NCBI GenBank assembly: GCA_028370155.1
Contig: CP116670.1
Span: 3,162,001-3,226,000, forward strand
DNA from: Arthrobacter sp. OVS8
Lineage (GTDB): Bacteria > Actinomycetota > Actinomycetes > Actinomycetales > Micrococcaceae
Direction of reading: 5' to 3'
Length of the DNA stretch: 64,000 bases
Numbering within the stretch: position 1 is the first letter of the stretch; each line of letters begins with the position of its first letter. The notes under the pieces are model-generated. The model did not search any database. It had not been told where the DNA came from and saw nothing but the letters and a program-made list of their open reading frames with translations. This document shows positions 32,862 through 42,696 of this stretch, in pieces. The position numbers were made by a program, and so were the translations under genes.

Positions 32862-33734
32862 ATGAGCAACGGCCTTGCCACCACCCTTCCCGCCACCAAC
32901 TACGCGACGGTCCTGCCGCGGGAGTGCATCAAAGGCAGCGACGCCGACGTCGTCGACGCGAACGTGGACGTGGTCAACACGATGTACGCGGAGCTGCTGG
33001 ACATCGAGGAAATCGCGACGACTGCACTGCGCAGCTACTACGTTGACTTCTACCTGACGCAGTCGCTGGGCGGCGGGTTCGCGCAGTACGTGTTCACAGC
33101 GCCCGAACGCGAAGAGATCGACGCCTTCATCCGGGCGGGCCTGGAAGGGATGGGCGCCGCCGCGCACCTGGACCTCTTCAACCGCAGCACGGCGGCCTTC
33201 GACTCACTCTCCGAGGAGGAAGCCGCCGCGTACCTCGACGGGGACACGGACCTGGACGGGGACACCGACGGCGGCGTCCCGGACGGCGTCCGGGTCATGG
33301 AAGAACTCGACGGCGAGTTCGACACCCTGCTGGAGACCGAGGACATCGTCGCGCTCAACGCTGCCTGGCTCCGGAGCCAGGCAGACCTCCTCATCCTGGA
33401 CGAGGAGGAAATGGACCACCACATCGCCGAACGTGTGTCCCGCATCCCCAACCTCGCGGAACGCCAGGCCGAGGCGGCCGAGGATGACCTGCTGGACGCC
33501 CCGGAGTTCGAAGTGATCATCCGCGAGCTCTGCGACGTCGCCGGCCACACGCTCGTGAAGATCACCATGGGCGACCCCAACTATGAACATGACGGACAGA
33601 CCTCCCTGGCCTGGCATTTCACCACGGACCAGGGCGAGTTCCTCATGCTGGACGGTGAGGATGAAGCGGTCATGATCCACCCGGACACCAAGGAGATTCT
33701 GGCCGCCGTCGAGTTCGCGCACCAGGACGACTGA
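32862..33734 (+). CDS. DMP19-like (DUF4375) protein
   Basis: Intact, strongly acidic protein of 290 residues. The segment YVDFYLTQSLGGGFAQYVF and the following region (about residues 55-115) match the DMP19/DUF4375 domain, whose Neisseria member is a DNA-mimic protein that captures a repressor. A Glu/Asp-rich stretch (YLDGDTDLDGDTDGGV) follows, and the C-terminal part (HEDGQTSLAWHF-like, EFLMLDGEDEAVMIHP) is unassigned. The ATG is preceded by GTGAGGATC. Whether this protein mimics DNA is inference from family and charge. Confidence 0.75.
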   Translation: MSNGLATTLPATNYATVLPRECIKGSDADVVDANVDVVNTMYAELLDIEEIATTALRSYYVDFYLTQSLGGGFAQYVFTAPEREEIDAFIRAGLEGMGAAAHLDLFNRSTAAFDSLSEEEAAAYLDGDTDLDGDTDGGVPDGVRVMEELDGEFDTLLETEDIVALNAAWLRSQADLLILDEEEMDHHIAERVSRIPNLAERQAEAAEDDLLDAPEFEVIIRELCDVAGHTLVKITMGDPNYEHDGQTSLAWHFTTDQGEFLMLDGEDEAVMIHPDTKEILAAVEFAHQDD

Positions 33735-33739
33735 GCCCA

Positions 33740-33756
33740 GTCCCGGCCGCCGGGAC
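33740..33756. terminator. Short hairpin between DMP19-like gene and lipoprotein
   Basis: Perfect 7-bp stem, GTCCCGG/CCGGGAC, with a 3-base loop, between convergent genes. Confidence 0.55.
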
Positions 33757-33770
33757 GGGCCGACTGCAGG

Positions 33771-34339
33771 TCAGTACCCGGCGGCCGCGGTGATCATTTC
33801 ACCGGAAGGCGCCACGAGATACCAGACGCCGCCGACGCCCTGGCCCGTGATGTCCCCGGCTGCCTTGTCCTCGGCGTAGTAGTACACGGGCATCCCGTTA
33901 ACGGTCAGTTGTTTCTTGCCATCGGGGTGGTGATTGTGCCCACGGTGCCGGTGACGCCGTCGACCGTTGGTGTGTCAGACGCGGCGAGGACCGGGGGCCA
34001 CGCTTCGAGGCAGCCGCCGGTGCAGGCGCTTGTCCCGGAGTCCTTGACGTCCTTCGTGTAGTAGTAGACGCTCATGCCCTTGCCGTCCACCACGATCGGC
34101 CCGGCGGTGGATTCCGCGATTTTGAGGTCCGCGGTGGCCGCGGCCGGAGCGGACGTCGCCGGAGTGGACGTCGACGCCGGAGCCGGCGTGCTGCCGGGCG
34201 CCGACGTGCTGCCGGGCGCCGACGTGCTGCCGGGCGCCGTCGTCGTCGGTGACGTGGTGGTTCCGCCCGTGCCGGCGCAACCGGACAGCAGGGCGGCGAG
34301 GGCGAAGGTGGACAGACCGATGCTGAGGCTCTTTTTCAT
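33771..34339 (-). CDS. Secreted lipoprotein with Yx(F/W/Y)xxD repeats (one frameshift)
   Basis: Surface lipoprotein of 189 residues (COG4315 type). The signal peptide MKKSLSIGLSTFALAALLSGCA has a clear lipobox (LSGC). A Ser/Thr/Pro/Gly linker is built from near-identical 18-bp DNA repeats (34187-34240). Two repeats of the lipoprotein YxYxxD type follow: GMSVYYYTKDVKDSGTSAC with the CTGGCLEAWPP motif, and, after a missing base near 33928, GMPVYYYAEDKAAGD. The frame extends to 34420, but the lipoprotein signal fixes the ATG at 34339. It is divergent from an ECF sigma factor gene, which may control it. Confidence 0.87.
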
Positions 34340-34551
34340 CTGCTGATCCTTGACTCGGACCGGCCGGCTGGCCCGGACGGCGCTAACCGTTACGACGCCG
34401 CCCGGGGAAGAATGGTTCACAGCGGGTCCGGGACTTTGCCCGGAACCAGGGGACGTGAACCTTTCCGGCGGCCCGCACGTCGTAGGAGCAGAAGCGCCGA
34501 AACCGGAGAGCGCGGAACTGTGCGGAAACCTGAGAGCCAGGGAGGGTGGTC

Positions 34552-35051
34552 ATGCCGCTGGACGAAGACGTGGTGGCAGCGATCTACCGTGACCACGGGA
34601 CCGCCCTCCGGCGTTTTGTCCTCAGCGCCTGCCGGGATCCGCAGCTGGCAGACGACATCGTGCAGGAGACCGTGCTGCGGGTCTGGCAGCAGGCCCCGCA
34701 CATCACGGGAAGCCTGCGGAGCTACCTGTTCAGGACGGCCCGGAACATCATGATCGACAACTACCGCAAGGCCCAGCGCCGGCCCGCGAGACGACGGACC
34801 GCGAACTGGCCGACCCTGCGGGCGGCGCGGAACGCGTGGATGAACTCCTCAACAAGGTCCTGATGGAAGAGGCGCTGCTGCGGCTCAGCGCGGAGCACCG
34901 GGACGTTCTGGTGGCACTCCATTACCGCCGCTACACGGTCCAGGAGGCGTCGGTCAGTTTGAACATCCCGAGCGGAACGGTGAAGTCCCGGGCGTTCTAC
35001 GCCGTGCGGGCCCTCCGGACGATCCTTGATGAAATGGGGGTGCAACGGTGA
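34552..35051 (+). CDS. ECF sigma factor (one frameshift)
   Basis: Sigma-70 factor of the extracytoplasmic function type, 166 residues after adding one base near 34792. Region 2 has DPQLADDIVQETVLRVWQ and the -10-binding FRTARNIMIDNYRK; region 4 has LSAEHRDVLVALHYRRYTVQEASVSLNIPSGTVKSR. The ATG at 34552 has GGAGGG upstream. Its stop overlaps the anti-sigma start by 4 bases, the usual coupling. The pair resembles SigK/RskA-type systems. Confidence 0.92.
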
Positions 35052-35725
35052 GTGCCACAGACCCGCACCAGTTGCTCGGTGCCTACCTGCTGGGCGGCTT
35101 GGAGCCTGAGGAGGCCGCCCTCTTTGAGCAGCACCTGGGCCGTTGCCCGGAATGCCGGCGGGAGCTGGACGAACTGGCCAGCCTCCCGGCGCTCCTGGAC
35201 GCGCTCCCGGTGCCCGACGCCGTCGCCCTCGGCGCGGCGGCCGGGCGGGAACCGGCGACGTCGGTTCCCGCGCCGGCTGCCGCGCCGCGGCGGCTGCTCG
35301 ACGAGCTGGCCGCGCGGCGGCGGAAAGCACGGCTCCGCTGGACCGCGGCGCTGGCTGCGGCGGCTGCGGCGTGCCTCGCGCTGGGGATCCTGGCCGCGCC
35401 GCTGTTCAACCCGCCGCCCAAACCGGACGCCAGCTATTCCGTCCAGGCCGGCGACGGATTACAGGTCACGGTGGGCATGGTCAAGAAGACCTGGGGCACG
35501 GAGCTCGCAGTTGAGGGCCGGAGCCTGCCGGTGGACGGCACCTTGTCGCTGTGGGTGACCGACAGCGACGGCGGCGAAGACCGGGCCTGCTCCTGGACGG
35601 CCACGCCCAGCGGCAGGGTCCGGATCACCGGGGCCACGCCCCTGCAGCTGACCAACATCGCCAGCGTCGAGATGCGGAACGCGCAGCAGGAGACCATGGC
35701 CGTCATCGCCGTGCCGCACGGGTAG
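35048..35725 (+). CDS. Anti-sigma factor with zinc finger and RskA-type domain
   Basis: Intact 225-residue membrane protein. The cytoplasmic N-terminus has the zf-HC2/ZAS motif (LFEQHLGRCPECRRELDEL), which holds the sigma factor. One membrane helix follows (TAALAAAAAACLALGILAAPLF, near residue 110), then an extracytoplasmic RskA-like sensor domain (YSVQAGDGLQVTVGMVKKTW). The GTG start lies inside the sigma gene's stop (GTGA). It would release the sigma factor on proteolysis; the signal is not known. Confidence 0.9.
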   Translation: MSATDPHQLLGAYLLGGLEPEEAALFEQHLGRCPECRRELDELASLPALLDALPVPDAVALGAAAGREPATSVPAPAAAPRRLLDELAARRRKARLRWTAALAAAAAACLALGILAAPLFNPPPKPDASYSVQAGDGLQVTVGMVKKTWGTELAVEGRSLPVDGTLSLWVTDSDGGEDRACSWTATPSGRVRITGATPLQLTNIASVEMRNAQQETMAVIAVPHG

Positions 35726-35745
35726 CGGCGGCGGGAGCGCCGCCG
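35726..35745. terminator. Hairpin between anti-sigma gene and DUF1206 gene
   Basis: CGGCGGCG (35726-35733) and CGCCGCCG (35738-35745) with a GGAG loop, directly after the anti-sigma stop and between convergent genes. Confidence 0.65.
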
Positions 35746-35752
35746 TCGGGTC

Positions 35753-36633
35753 CTACATCTTGGCGAGTTTCGCCCGCACCATCATGAAGACGCCGTAGCA
35801 GATCAGGCCGATACCGACGGCGGCCAGCATGTACACGCCGAAAGGCTGTTCGCGGAGGGCCTTCAGCCCGCCGTCGATCCCCGTTGACTCCTCGGGGTTC
35901 GCTTTAACGGTTGCGATGATGACCAGCAGCCCTACCAGCAGCAGGGCGACGCCTTTGGCCGCATAGCCGACGACGCCCAGGACCGTCACCGCTTTCCGCG
36001 CCTTCTCCGAGGCCGGGAGGCGGAGGTGTTTGGCGAAGGACTGGCGGAAGCCCCGGATGGCGTACACGACGCCGGTGACTGCCACGGCCGCTCCGATGGC
36101 GAGCAGCAGGGCGACGCCTCCGGGGGCCTTCAGCAGGGACGCCGTGAGATCGCTCGTGGAGCTCCCTTGGTCAGCGCCGGCGCCGCGGGCGAACGAGAAC
36201 AACGTGACGGCGAGGCCGGCATAGACGACGGCCTGGAGTGCGGCTTTGAGCTTCTTGGCCAATTTCTTCTTGGCCGGCAGGTGTTCAAAATCAAAGATGG
36301 CGTCGCTGACCTGCCAGATGGCAAGGGCCACACACGCCGCGAACGATGTCCACAACAACAACGGACCGGCCGGCTGACCGCCGAGCTGCTCCACGGCTCC
36401 GCTGACGTCGGCCTTGCCCTGGCCGCCCATGGCGAGCCGGATCGCGACGACTCCGATGAGGAGGTGCAGGATGCCGCTGACGGCAAAACCGGCCCGGGCC
36501 ACCACTTCCAGCGCACGGGAATTAGTGATGCCTTCCGCAGTGTCCGCGGCGGTTTTCAGTTCTCTTTTGATGGCGGATTCCTCAGCTGACTCGGTGGTTC
36601 TGCCGGGCTTCCGATTCCGCCCGGTTCTTTCAT
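35753..36633 (-). CDS. DUF1206 membrane protein (probable frameshift near the start)
   Basis: Membrane protein of 293 residues with three DUF1206 units of two helices each: ARAGFAVSGILHLLIGVVAI, LQAVVYAGLAVTLFSFARG and LGVVGYAAKGVALLLVGLLV begin the three. The function of the family is unknown. No start codon fits the intact frame; adding one base near 36610 joins the ATG at 36633 (MKEPGGIGSP) to GRTTESAEESAIKREL and makes the length a multiple of three. That start is therefore inferred. Confidence 0.8.
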
Positions 36634-36761
36634 CTTCGGTAATCGTGCCACGTGGAGCCGCCCGGGAACAGCACCCCCGAATCCGGGCCCCGGCAGGGCG
36701 GCAACACGGGGGTCGCCGGAGAAGGTCCTGGCCTAGCGGCGGCGGTAGCTGAGGTCGAAGA

Positions 36762-37652
36762 TCAGCCGCCCGCCTCGTGCGCCTTGTTCTCAAAACTCGT
36801 CAGGATCCGGCCATCGAACCGCGGCGCCCAGCCGCCTGCCTCGTCGATGCCCTCGTTGGGTCCGGTGTGTTCGGTGCTCACCGGGGCGCGGCCCTCCTTG
36901 ACGGGGGCACCGCCCACAAGGGACTCGACGCCGGACTCCCACACCTGGGTCAAGGGGCTCTCCGGGCCGCTGCGCTCGCCGTCGTGCAGGTTCTCGAACT
37001 CGGCGGAGCCGCCAGGACCTCCCGCACGTGGACGGCATAGTTGGACCAGTCCGTCGCGATGCGCCAGAGGCCGCCCGGCTTGAGGGCGCGTGCGGCGAGC
37101 TCGGCGAACGCGGGCTGGATGAGCCGGCGCTTGTGGTGCCGTGACTTGTGCCAGGGGTCCGGGAAGAAGACCCAGAGTTCCGTCACGGAACCGGGCGGCA
37201 GCATCGTGGCGAGCACCTCGGGGGCATTCGCCTCCACGACGCGGACGTTGCTCAGGCCGCGGCTGTTGATTTTGATCAGGGTGTTGGCCAGTCCCGGGGT
37301 GTACACCTCGACGGCAAGGAAGTCCTTGTCCGGGTTCTCCTCGGCGGCGTGGCAGACGGCGTCGCCGAGCCCTGAGCCGATCTCCACGATCAGCGGGGCC
37401 TTGCGGCCGAACTCGGCTTCGGCGTCGAAGACGTAGTCCGGATGCACGGACGTGTTGGCGACGTGGCGCGGGACCTCGACCGCCCACCGGTCGGAATGCT
37501 CCTCCCACGCAACCTGCCGGCGGCCTGCAGCCTGGTGCCGCGGCGCACAAAGCTGACCGGACGGCCTCCGTACGTGCCGAAGGAGGCCTGGCTGCCGGGG
37601 GTCACCGGGCGCGGTGGCTGCGGCGTTTCGGGGATTCTGGGGATTCACTCAT
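36762..37652 (-). CDS. trmB: tRNA (guanine-N7)-methyltransferase (three frameshifts)
   Basis: SAM-dependent enzyme that makes m7G46 in tRNA. The SAM-binding motif is VEIGSGLGDAV, and the TrmB signature FFPDPWHKSRHHKRRL is intact, as is GGLWRIATDWSNYA. Bases are missing near 37628, 37517 and 37015; repair gives 297 residues, beginning MSESPESP, with a longer N-terminus than in Escherichia coli. The C-terminus includes FDGRILTSFENKAHEAG, usual for actinobacterial TrmB. Confidence 0.92.
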
Positions 37653-37738
37653 CCCTTCCAGAATAGTGGAGTTCCGCCGTCCGGCAGGCTGGGGCCGGTG
37701 CAACTGTTCCTGTCCGGGGTCCGTGGCAGACTGTCCGC

Positions 37739-38346
37739 ATGATCGACGCAACACGGGAGTACTGGGACGGTCAAGCAGCGCACTTCGACCGGGAAGCCGA
37801 TCACGGCCTGCTGGATCCCGTCGTCCGCCGGGCCTGGGCGGAGCTGATGCTGCCGCTCATTCCCCTGCCCGGCAGCGAGGTGGCGGACTTAGGCTGCGGG
37901 ACCGGCAGCTTGTCCGTGCTGCTGGCGGAGGCGGGGCACCGCATCAGGGGCCTGGACCTCTCGGGCCGGATGGTGGAAGCCGCCCGTGCCAAGGCCGCCG
38001 AGGCAGCCAGCGCGGGAATTCCTGCAGCGGTTGAGTTCCTGCAAGGTGATGCCTCTGAACCGCCCTACCCGCCGGCAAGCTGCGACGTTGTGCTGGTCCG
38101 CCACGTGCTGTGGGCGCTCCCGGATCCGGACGACGCCCTCGGCCGGTGGACGCGGCTCCTGCGGACCCCGGAACCATGCTCTTGGTGGAAGGACTGTGGG
38201 GCGCCGGCGCCGGCATTCCGTCGGGGACGTGCCAGGAACTTGTCCTCCGGCACCGCCGCCACGCCGACGTCGTGCCGCTGACCGACCCGGCGCTGTGGGG
38301 AAAGGAGATCAGCGACGAACGCTACCTGGTCATCAGCCGGAGTTGA
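37739..38346 (+). CDS. Class I SAM-dependent methyltransferase (one frameshift)
   Basis: Methyltransferase of 202 residues after one added base near 38172 (a C/G run). Motif I is VADLGCGTGSLSVLLAEAGH; the acidic end of beta-2 is IRGLDLSGRMVEAAR; motif IV is SCDVVLVRHVLWALPDPDDA. It resembles the UbiE/small-molecule methyltransferase group, but the substrate is not visible. It is read divergently from trmB, with about 90 bases between. Confidence 0.85.
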
Positions 38347-38423
38347 CGGGACCGCCCGCAGGGCACTGGTGGCACGGTGGCTGTTGACAACGCCTGCGGC
38401 GACGGGCCTGCCAGAATGGGTCC

Positions 38424-39721
38424 GTGACTGTACCGAAGAACTCCCAGGAGTCCGCCGTCAGCGGCATCGAGGTCGGGGGCCGCCGGGGCACGCTGGTGGA
38501 CGCCGAAATCGACGACGTCCCCGCGGCGGAACCCACGCGGGTGGCCAGCCGCCGCGCACTGGCCTACCTCGGTGTGTGCCTGGTCCTGATCGGACTGAAC
38601 CTTCGTACGGTCTTCTCCAGCTTCTCCGCCGTGCTTCCGGAGGTGACGGCCGACGCCGGGCTGCCTGGCTGGGCGGTGGTGGTCCTCACCACGGTGCCGG
38701 TGACGTTGCTGGGAGTCTTCGCGCCGCTGGCTCCCGTCCTGGCCCGCCGCTTCGGCGCCGAACGTGTGCTGCTGGGCGCCATGGCAGTGCTCACCGCCGG
38801 ACTGCTGCTGCGGCCCTTGGACGCCGGCGACGCCGGACACCTCCCCGCGCTGCTGGCCGGGACGGCGGCCTGCGGCGCCGCGATCGCGCTCTGTAACGTG
38901 CTGTTGCCCGGCCTGGTGAAGCGGGACTTCCCGCACCGGCTCGGCCTGATGGGCGGCCTCTACACCACGGCGATCTGCGCCTCCGCGGCCCTCGGCGCCG
39001 GTTTCACCTACCCGGTGTTCATCGCGACGGGGAGTGGACCGCGGCGCTGCGGTTCTGGGCGCTTCCCGCCGGCGTCGTTCTGCTGCTGTTCCTGCCGGTC
39101 GCGATCCGGCAGCGCCACGGCCGGCACCGGACTTCGCACGGCGGCGTGAACGTGTGGCGCTCGGGCATCGCCTGGCAGGTGACCACCTTCATGGTGCTGC
39201 AGGCGATGATGTCCTTCAGTGTGTTCGCCTGGCTGGCGCCGATCCTGCGCGAACGCGGCGTGGACGGCGGCACGGCCGGGGTGATCGTCTCCGTCTCGAT
39301 CGTGCTGCAGATGCTGGGGTCACTGTTTGCGCCGGCGCTCGCCACCCGCTTCCGGGACCAGCGCGGCATCAATACCGTGGTGGCGCTGATGACCGGTGCC
39401 GGCTTCGCGCTGAGCGTTTTCGGGCCGCTGGAGCTGATCTGGCTGTGGACCGGGCTGCTGGGCCTGGGCCAGGGCAGCCTGACCGCCGTCGCGCTGACCA
39501 TGATCATGGTCCGCACCCGGGACGGGCACACCGCGGCGCACCTGTCCGGCATGATGCAGGGCGTGGGCTACGGCGTGGGCTCCACCGGCACTTTGATGGT
39601 GGGGCAGTTGCACCAGGCCACGGGGTCCTTCGCGGCCGCCGGCGTGCTTTTCCTTATTGTGGGCTCGCTGGCCGCGGTGTTCGGCTACCGCGCCGGGCGG
39701 AACCGGTTCATCGGCGGCTGA
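38424..39721 (+). CDS. MFS transporter, CynX/NimT-like (one frameshift)
   Basis: Major facilitator transporter of 432 residues, about 12 helices, related to the cyanate/nitroimidazole (CynX/NimT) group: LVLIGLNLRTVFSSFSAVLP at the first helix, MGGLYTTAICASAALGAG, and in the second half MVLQAMMSFSVFAWLAPILRE and SGMMQGVGYGVGSTGTLMVG. One base is missing near 39033. The start is a GTG at 38424 with a 45-residue polar N-terminus, so a later start is possible. Substrate unknown. Confidence 0.85.
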
Positions 39722-39768
39722 CGCCCGGCGGCGGCTCAGCGCCGGCTCAGTGGCGAATCAGCGCCTGC

Positions 39769-40020
39769 TCAGCGGTTCGGGCCGCGGGGGCCGGTCAGTA
39801 TCCATCCGGTGACTCCGCCCAGCACGGTGAGGACGGGAACAAGGTTCCACGACAGTCCCTGAAGCTCCCGGATCCATCCCGGGCTGGCTTCCAACACCGG
39901 CGTCATCAGCAGGTAGGCCACCGATGCCAGCACGAAGCCTGCCGCCGCGCCTCCGATTGCTCCCCAAAGCCTGCGGCGACGTCCGGACCGCTTCGGGGCG
40001 GGAGGCGGTGACTGGTTCAT
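39769..40020 (-). CDS. Small hypothetical membrane protein
   Basis: An 83-residue protein: a basic, Pro-rich N-terminus (MNQSPPPAPKRSGRRRRLW) and two hydrophobic helices (AIGGAAAGFVLASVAYLLM and LVPVLTVLGGVTGWILTG). The frame is open further upstream, but the ATG at 40020 gives a sensible membrane protein. It follows the L-2-hydroxyglutarate oxidase gene on the same strand. Function unknown. Confidence 0.55.
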   Translation of the reverse strand: MNQSPPPAPKRSGRRRRLWGAIGGAAAGFVLASVAYLLMTPVLEASPGWIRELQGLSWNLVPVLTVLGGVTGWILTGPRGPNR

Positions 40021-40099
40021 GGGTCCTCCCGGTTGATTCGTGGTGTCGCAGTGCACTGGGGGCGCCGTTCTGGGGGCGCCGTCCTGGGGGCGCCAACTT

Positions 40100-41303
40100 C
40101 TAGGAACGCCGGGCCTGCAGGTACTGGTCGACGAGGTAGTCCGCGATGGCCAGGCAGGACGTGGCCGCGGGCGACGGCGCATTCCTCAGCAGTGTCACGG
40201 GCCCCACCTGGTCCACGGCGAAGTCGTCGAGCAGCGACCCGTCGCGGCCCCAGGCCTGGGCCCGCACACCGGAAGCCGTCTTCGCCGTCAGGTCCGCCAT
40301 GGTGAGTTCGGGAATGAAACGCCGGGCCTTCCGGTAGTAGGCCGATTTGAAGAGTGACGCGCTGACCTCGTCGGCACCCATCCGCCAATGCTTTCTCGCC
40401 AGCGGGCGGCACCGGGCCACCGCACCGACTCCCAGGTGTCCTTCACGGAGACCGAGAGCCAGCCGTAGCCCTCGCGGGCGAGGGCCGGGACGGCATTGGG
40501 ACCCACGTGCACCTCGTCGTACACGCCGCGGGTGAAGTGCACGCCAAGGAACGGGAACCGGGGTCCGGCACCGGGTAGATCATCCCCTGCACCAGGTGGT
40601 TCCGCGCCGGGTTGAGCGACCAGTATTCGCCCCGGAAGGGCAGGATTTTCGGCGAGGGGTCGGCGCCCACCAGGCGGGCAACCACGTCGGACTGCAAGCC
40701 GGCGCAGGCGATCACCCGGTCGAAGACGTGCTCGGTCCCGGCGGTTCCTACCCGGACGGTCCCGCCTTCGACAGCAATCGCGACCACCTCCTGTCCGAGC
40801 AAGATGGTGCCGCCAGCCGCTCGGACGTCCTGGCCCATCGCTTCGGTAATCGCCGCGAAATCGACGACGGCGGTGTGCGGCGAATGGACCGCCGCCACCC
40901 CCGTGACGTGCGGTTCGATCTCGTGCAGCCGCGCGGCGCCGTTGATCCGGGCCAGGCCGGGCACGCCGTTCGCCCGGGACCGCCGTTCGATTTCGGCAAG
41001 GGCAGGCAGCTCGGACTCGTCGACCGCCACCACCAGCTTGCCGACTTCCCGGTACGGAAGGTTCTTCTGCAGGCAGAAGTCCCGCAGGGCGGCGCGCCCG
41101 GCAACGCACAGCTGCGCTTTCAGCGATCCCTCGGCGTAGTAGAGGCCAGCGTGAACGACGCCCGAGTTGTGGCCGGTCTGGTGGGCGGCCAGCCGGTGCT
41201 CTTTCTCAAAGACCGTGACGTCACCGGCCCCGGCCTGGGCAAGGGCACGTGCCAGCGCGATGCCAACAATCCCGCCACCGATGATTCCGATTCGTTCAGT
41301 CAC
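40100..41303 (-). CDS. lhgO: L-2-hydroxyglutarate oxidase (two frameshifts)
   Basis: FAD-dependent oxidoreductase that converts L-2-hydroxyglutarate to 2-oxoglutarate and passes electrons to the quinone pool. The FAD motif is IGIIGGGIVGIALARAL at the N-terminus; other conserved parts are HQTGHNSGVVHAGLYY, FRGEYWSL, VGPNAVPALAREGY and GVRAQAW near the end. Missing bases near 40562 and 40415 break the frame; repair gives 401 residues. The start is taken as the GTG at 41303 (MTERIGIIGGG). It is divergent from no nearby gene; the TetR gene behind it reads the same way. Confidence 0.88.
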
Positions 41304-41404
41304 GTCATTGCGTCCTTGTCGCCGCGGTCTTCCCGCGAGTATAGACCGCTGCCGCCCGGCGGGGCCTGCGTCCAACAGCGCCCCGGACGTGCAGCGATTG
41401 CGGC

Positions 41405-42048
41405 TTAGCCGGTCGGGGCTGCGGCCGCCGCTTCGACGCCGGCCAGCAGCTGGTCCAGCACACGCTCATAGTGCGCGGTGCTGCCGTAGCCGGCGAGCCG
41501 GCAGCCGCGAGGCTCAGCGGATACTCGGGGAGCGGGCGGCAACGTGGCCGGGGCCTCCCGTCCGCGGGCCAATACGAACGACGACCAGCCGTAGTTCAAG
41601 GCGATGATCCCGCTGAAGGTCGCGACGGCGGCGTCCCCGGAGATGCCGCCGCGGCCCAGGATCCGCAGGGCTGTTTCGCCGATAGGCAGTGCGTTAGGGC
41701 CGGGGTAGGGGTGGCCGATGAGGGCCCCGATGGCCCAGGGGTGGCCGTTCAGGAGCTCGCGATGGCGGCGCGCAAAGTCCCGCAGCTCGTCGATCCAGCG
41801 GGCCGACCCCGGCGGCGGGCAAAAGCGTCCCAACACCCGGTTCAGCAATGCGTCGACCAGTTCGTCCTTGGTGTCGAAGTGCCGGTAGAGCGCCATGGGT
41901 GAGGCCTCCAGCTCGGTGGCAACAGCGCGGATGGTCAGGTTCTCGAATCCGCGGGCTGCGACCCCTCGGCCGCATCGAGGATCGCCTCCATGGTGAGGGT
42001 GTTGCGGGGGCGGCGGGATCGGGGAGCCGCTCGGACGTCATGGGGCAT
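41405..42048 (-). CDS. TetR family regulator (one frameshift)
   Basis: Repressor of 214 residues after one base is restored near 41960 (a CCCC run). The N-terminus, MPHDVRAAPRSRRPRNTLTM, leads into the helix-turn-helix LTIRAVATELEASPMALYRH. The C-terminal domain is of the tetracycline-repressor-like type (TetR_C). It is divergent from a two-gene membrane protein operon, and the region between contains a perfect CGTACA-G-TGTACG palindrome, the probable operator. Confidence 0.87.
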
Positions 42049-42074
42049 GATTCGGCTTTCTTCGAAAGGTCTTG

Positions 42075-42114
42075 CGTACAGTGTACGTTATGGCTTAGCG
42101 TACAACGTATACAA
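42075..42114. promoter_or_regulatory. TetR operator region before the DUF4386 operon
   Basis: Perfect odd-centred palindrome CGTACAGTGTACG (42075-42087) and a second, weaker site starting CGTACA at 42099 and continuing ACGTATACAA, between the divergent tetR and membrane protein genes. Confidence 0.7.
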
Positions 42115-42135
42115 CTTGCCTATAGGAGGCTGAAG

Positions 42136-42696
42136 ATGTCGTTATTCCGCTGGTTACTGACCTTCCTGGGATTTCCGCTGGGCGGCTGGCTTGCCGCCGT
42201 CGTGGTCGGCCCGGTCCATGATCCGGCCGCGGCGGCCGGGGCCGGAGCGGTCGCCGGCGCCGTCATTGGCCTGGTCCAGTGGTGGGCCCTGCGGCCCATG
42301 GTTGGATGGCGCTGGCCCGCCGTCACTGCCGCAGGCATGGCGGCCGGAAGCGCCGTCGCCATCGTGGTGACCGGAGCCGCCACGACTCCCGGCGCCCTGG
42401 CGCTGGGCGGCCTCGTGTCCGGAGCCGTTGTGGGAGCACTGCAGGGACTCGCCCTGCAGTGGGGCCTGCGTGCTGCCGCGGTCTGGGCTGCCTCCGTGGG
42501 GCTGAGCTGGGCTGCGGGCTGGTTTGTCACGGGCAACGTCATCGTTGACGCGGAGCGCGGGTATGCCGTCTTCGGATCAAGCGGCGCCGTGGCAGCCACC
42601 GTGCTGACCGGGCTGGTCCTCCGCCGAATGCTCGGTCCGGCGGGGAAACGGACCGTGCCGCCGGCCGCCTCGGCAACGCCAGGGTTCGCCCGTTGA
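42136..42696 (+). CDS. Hypothetical membrane protein
   Basis: Protein of 186 residues with about six hydrophobic helices; Gly/Ala-rich, with WWALRPMVGWRWPAVTAAGM and LQGLALQWGLRAAAVWAASV. It resembles a duplicated small-helix membrane domain seen in bacterial hypothetical proteins; I cannot name the family. An excellent ribosome-binding site, AGGAGG, precedes the ATG. It is translationally coupled to the DUF4386 gene (stop and start overlap) and probably repressed by the adjacent TetR. Confidence 0.7.
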   Translation: MSLFRWLLTFLGFPLGGWLAAVVVGPVHDPAAAAGAGAVAGAVIGLVQWWALRPMVGWRWPAVTAAGMAAGSAVAIVVTGAATTPGALALGGLVSGAVVGALQGLALQWGLRAAAVWAASVGLSWAAGWFVTGNVIVDAERGYAVFGSSGAVAATVLTGLVLRRMLGPAGKRTVPPAASATPGFAR

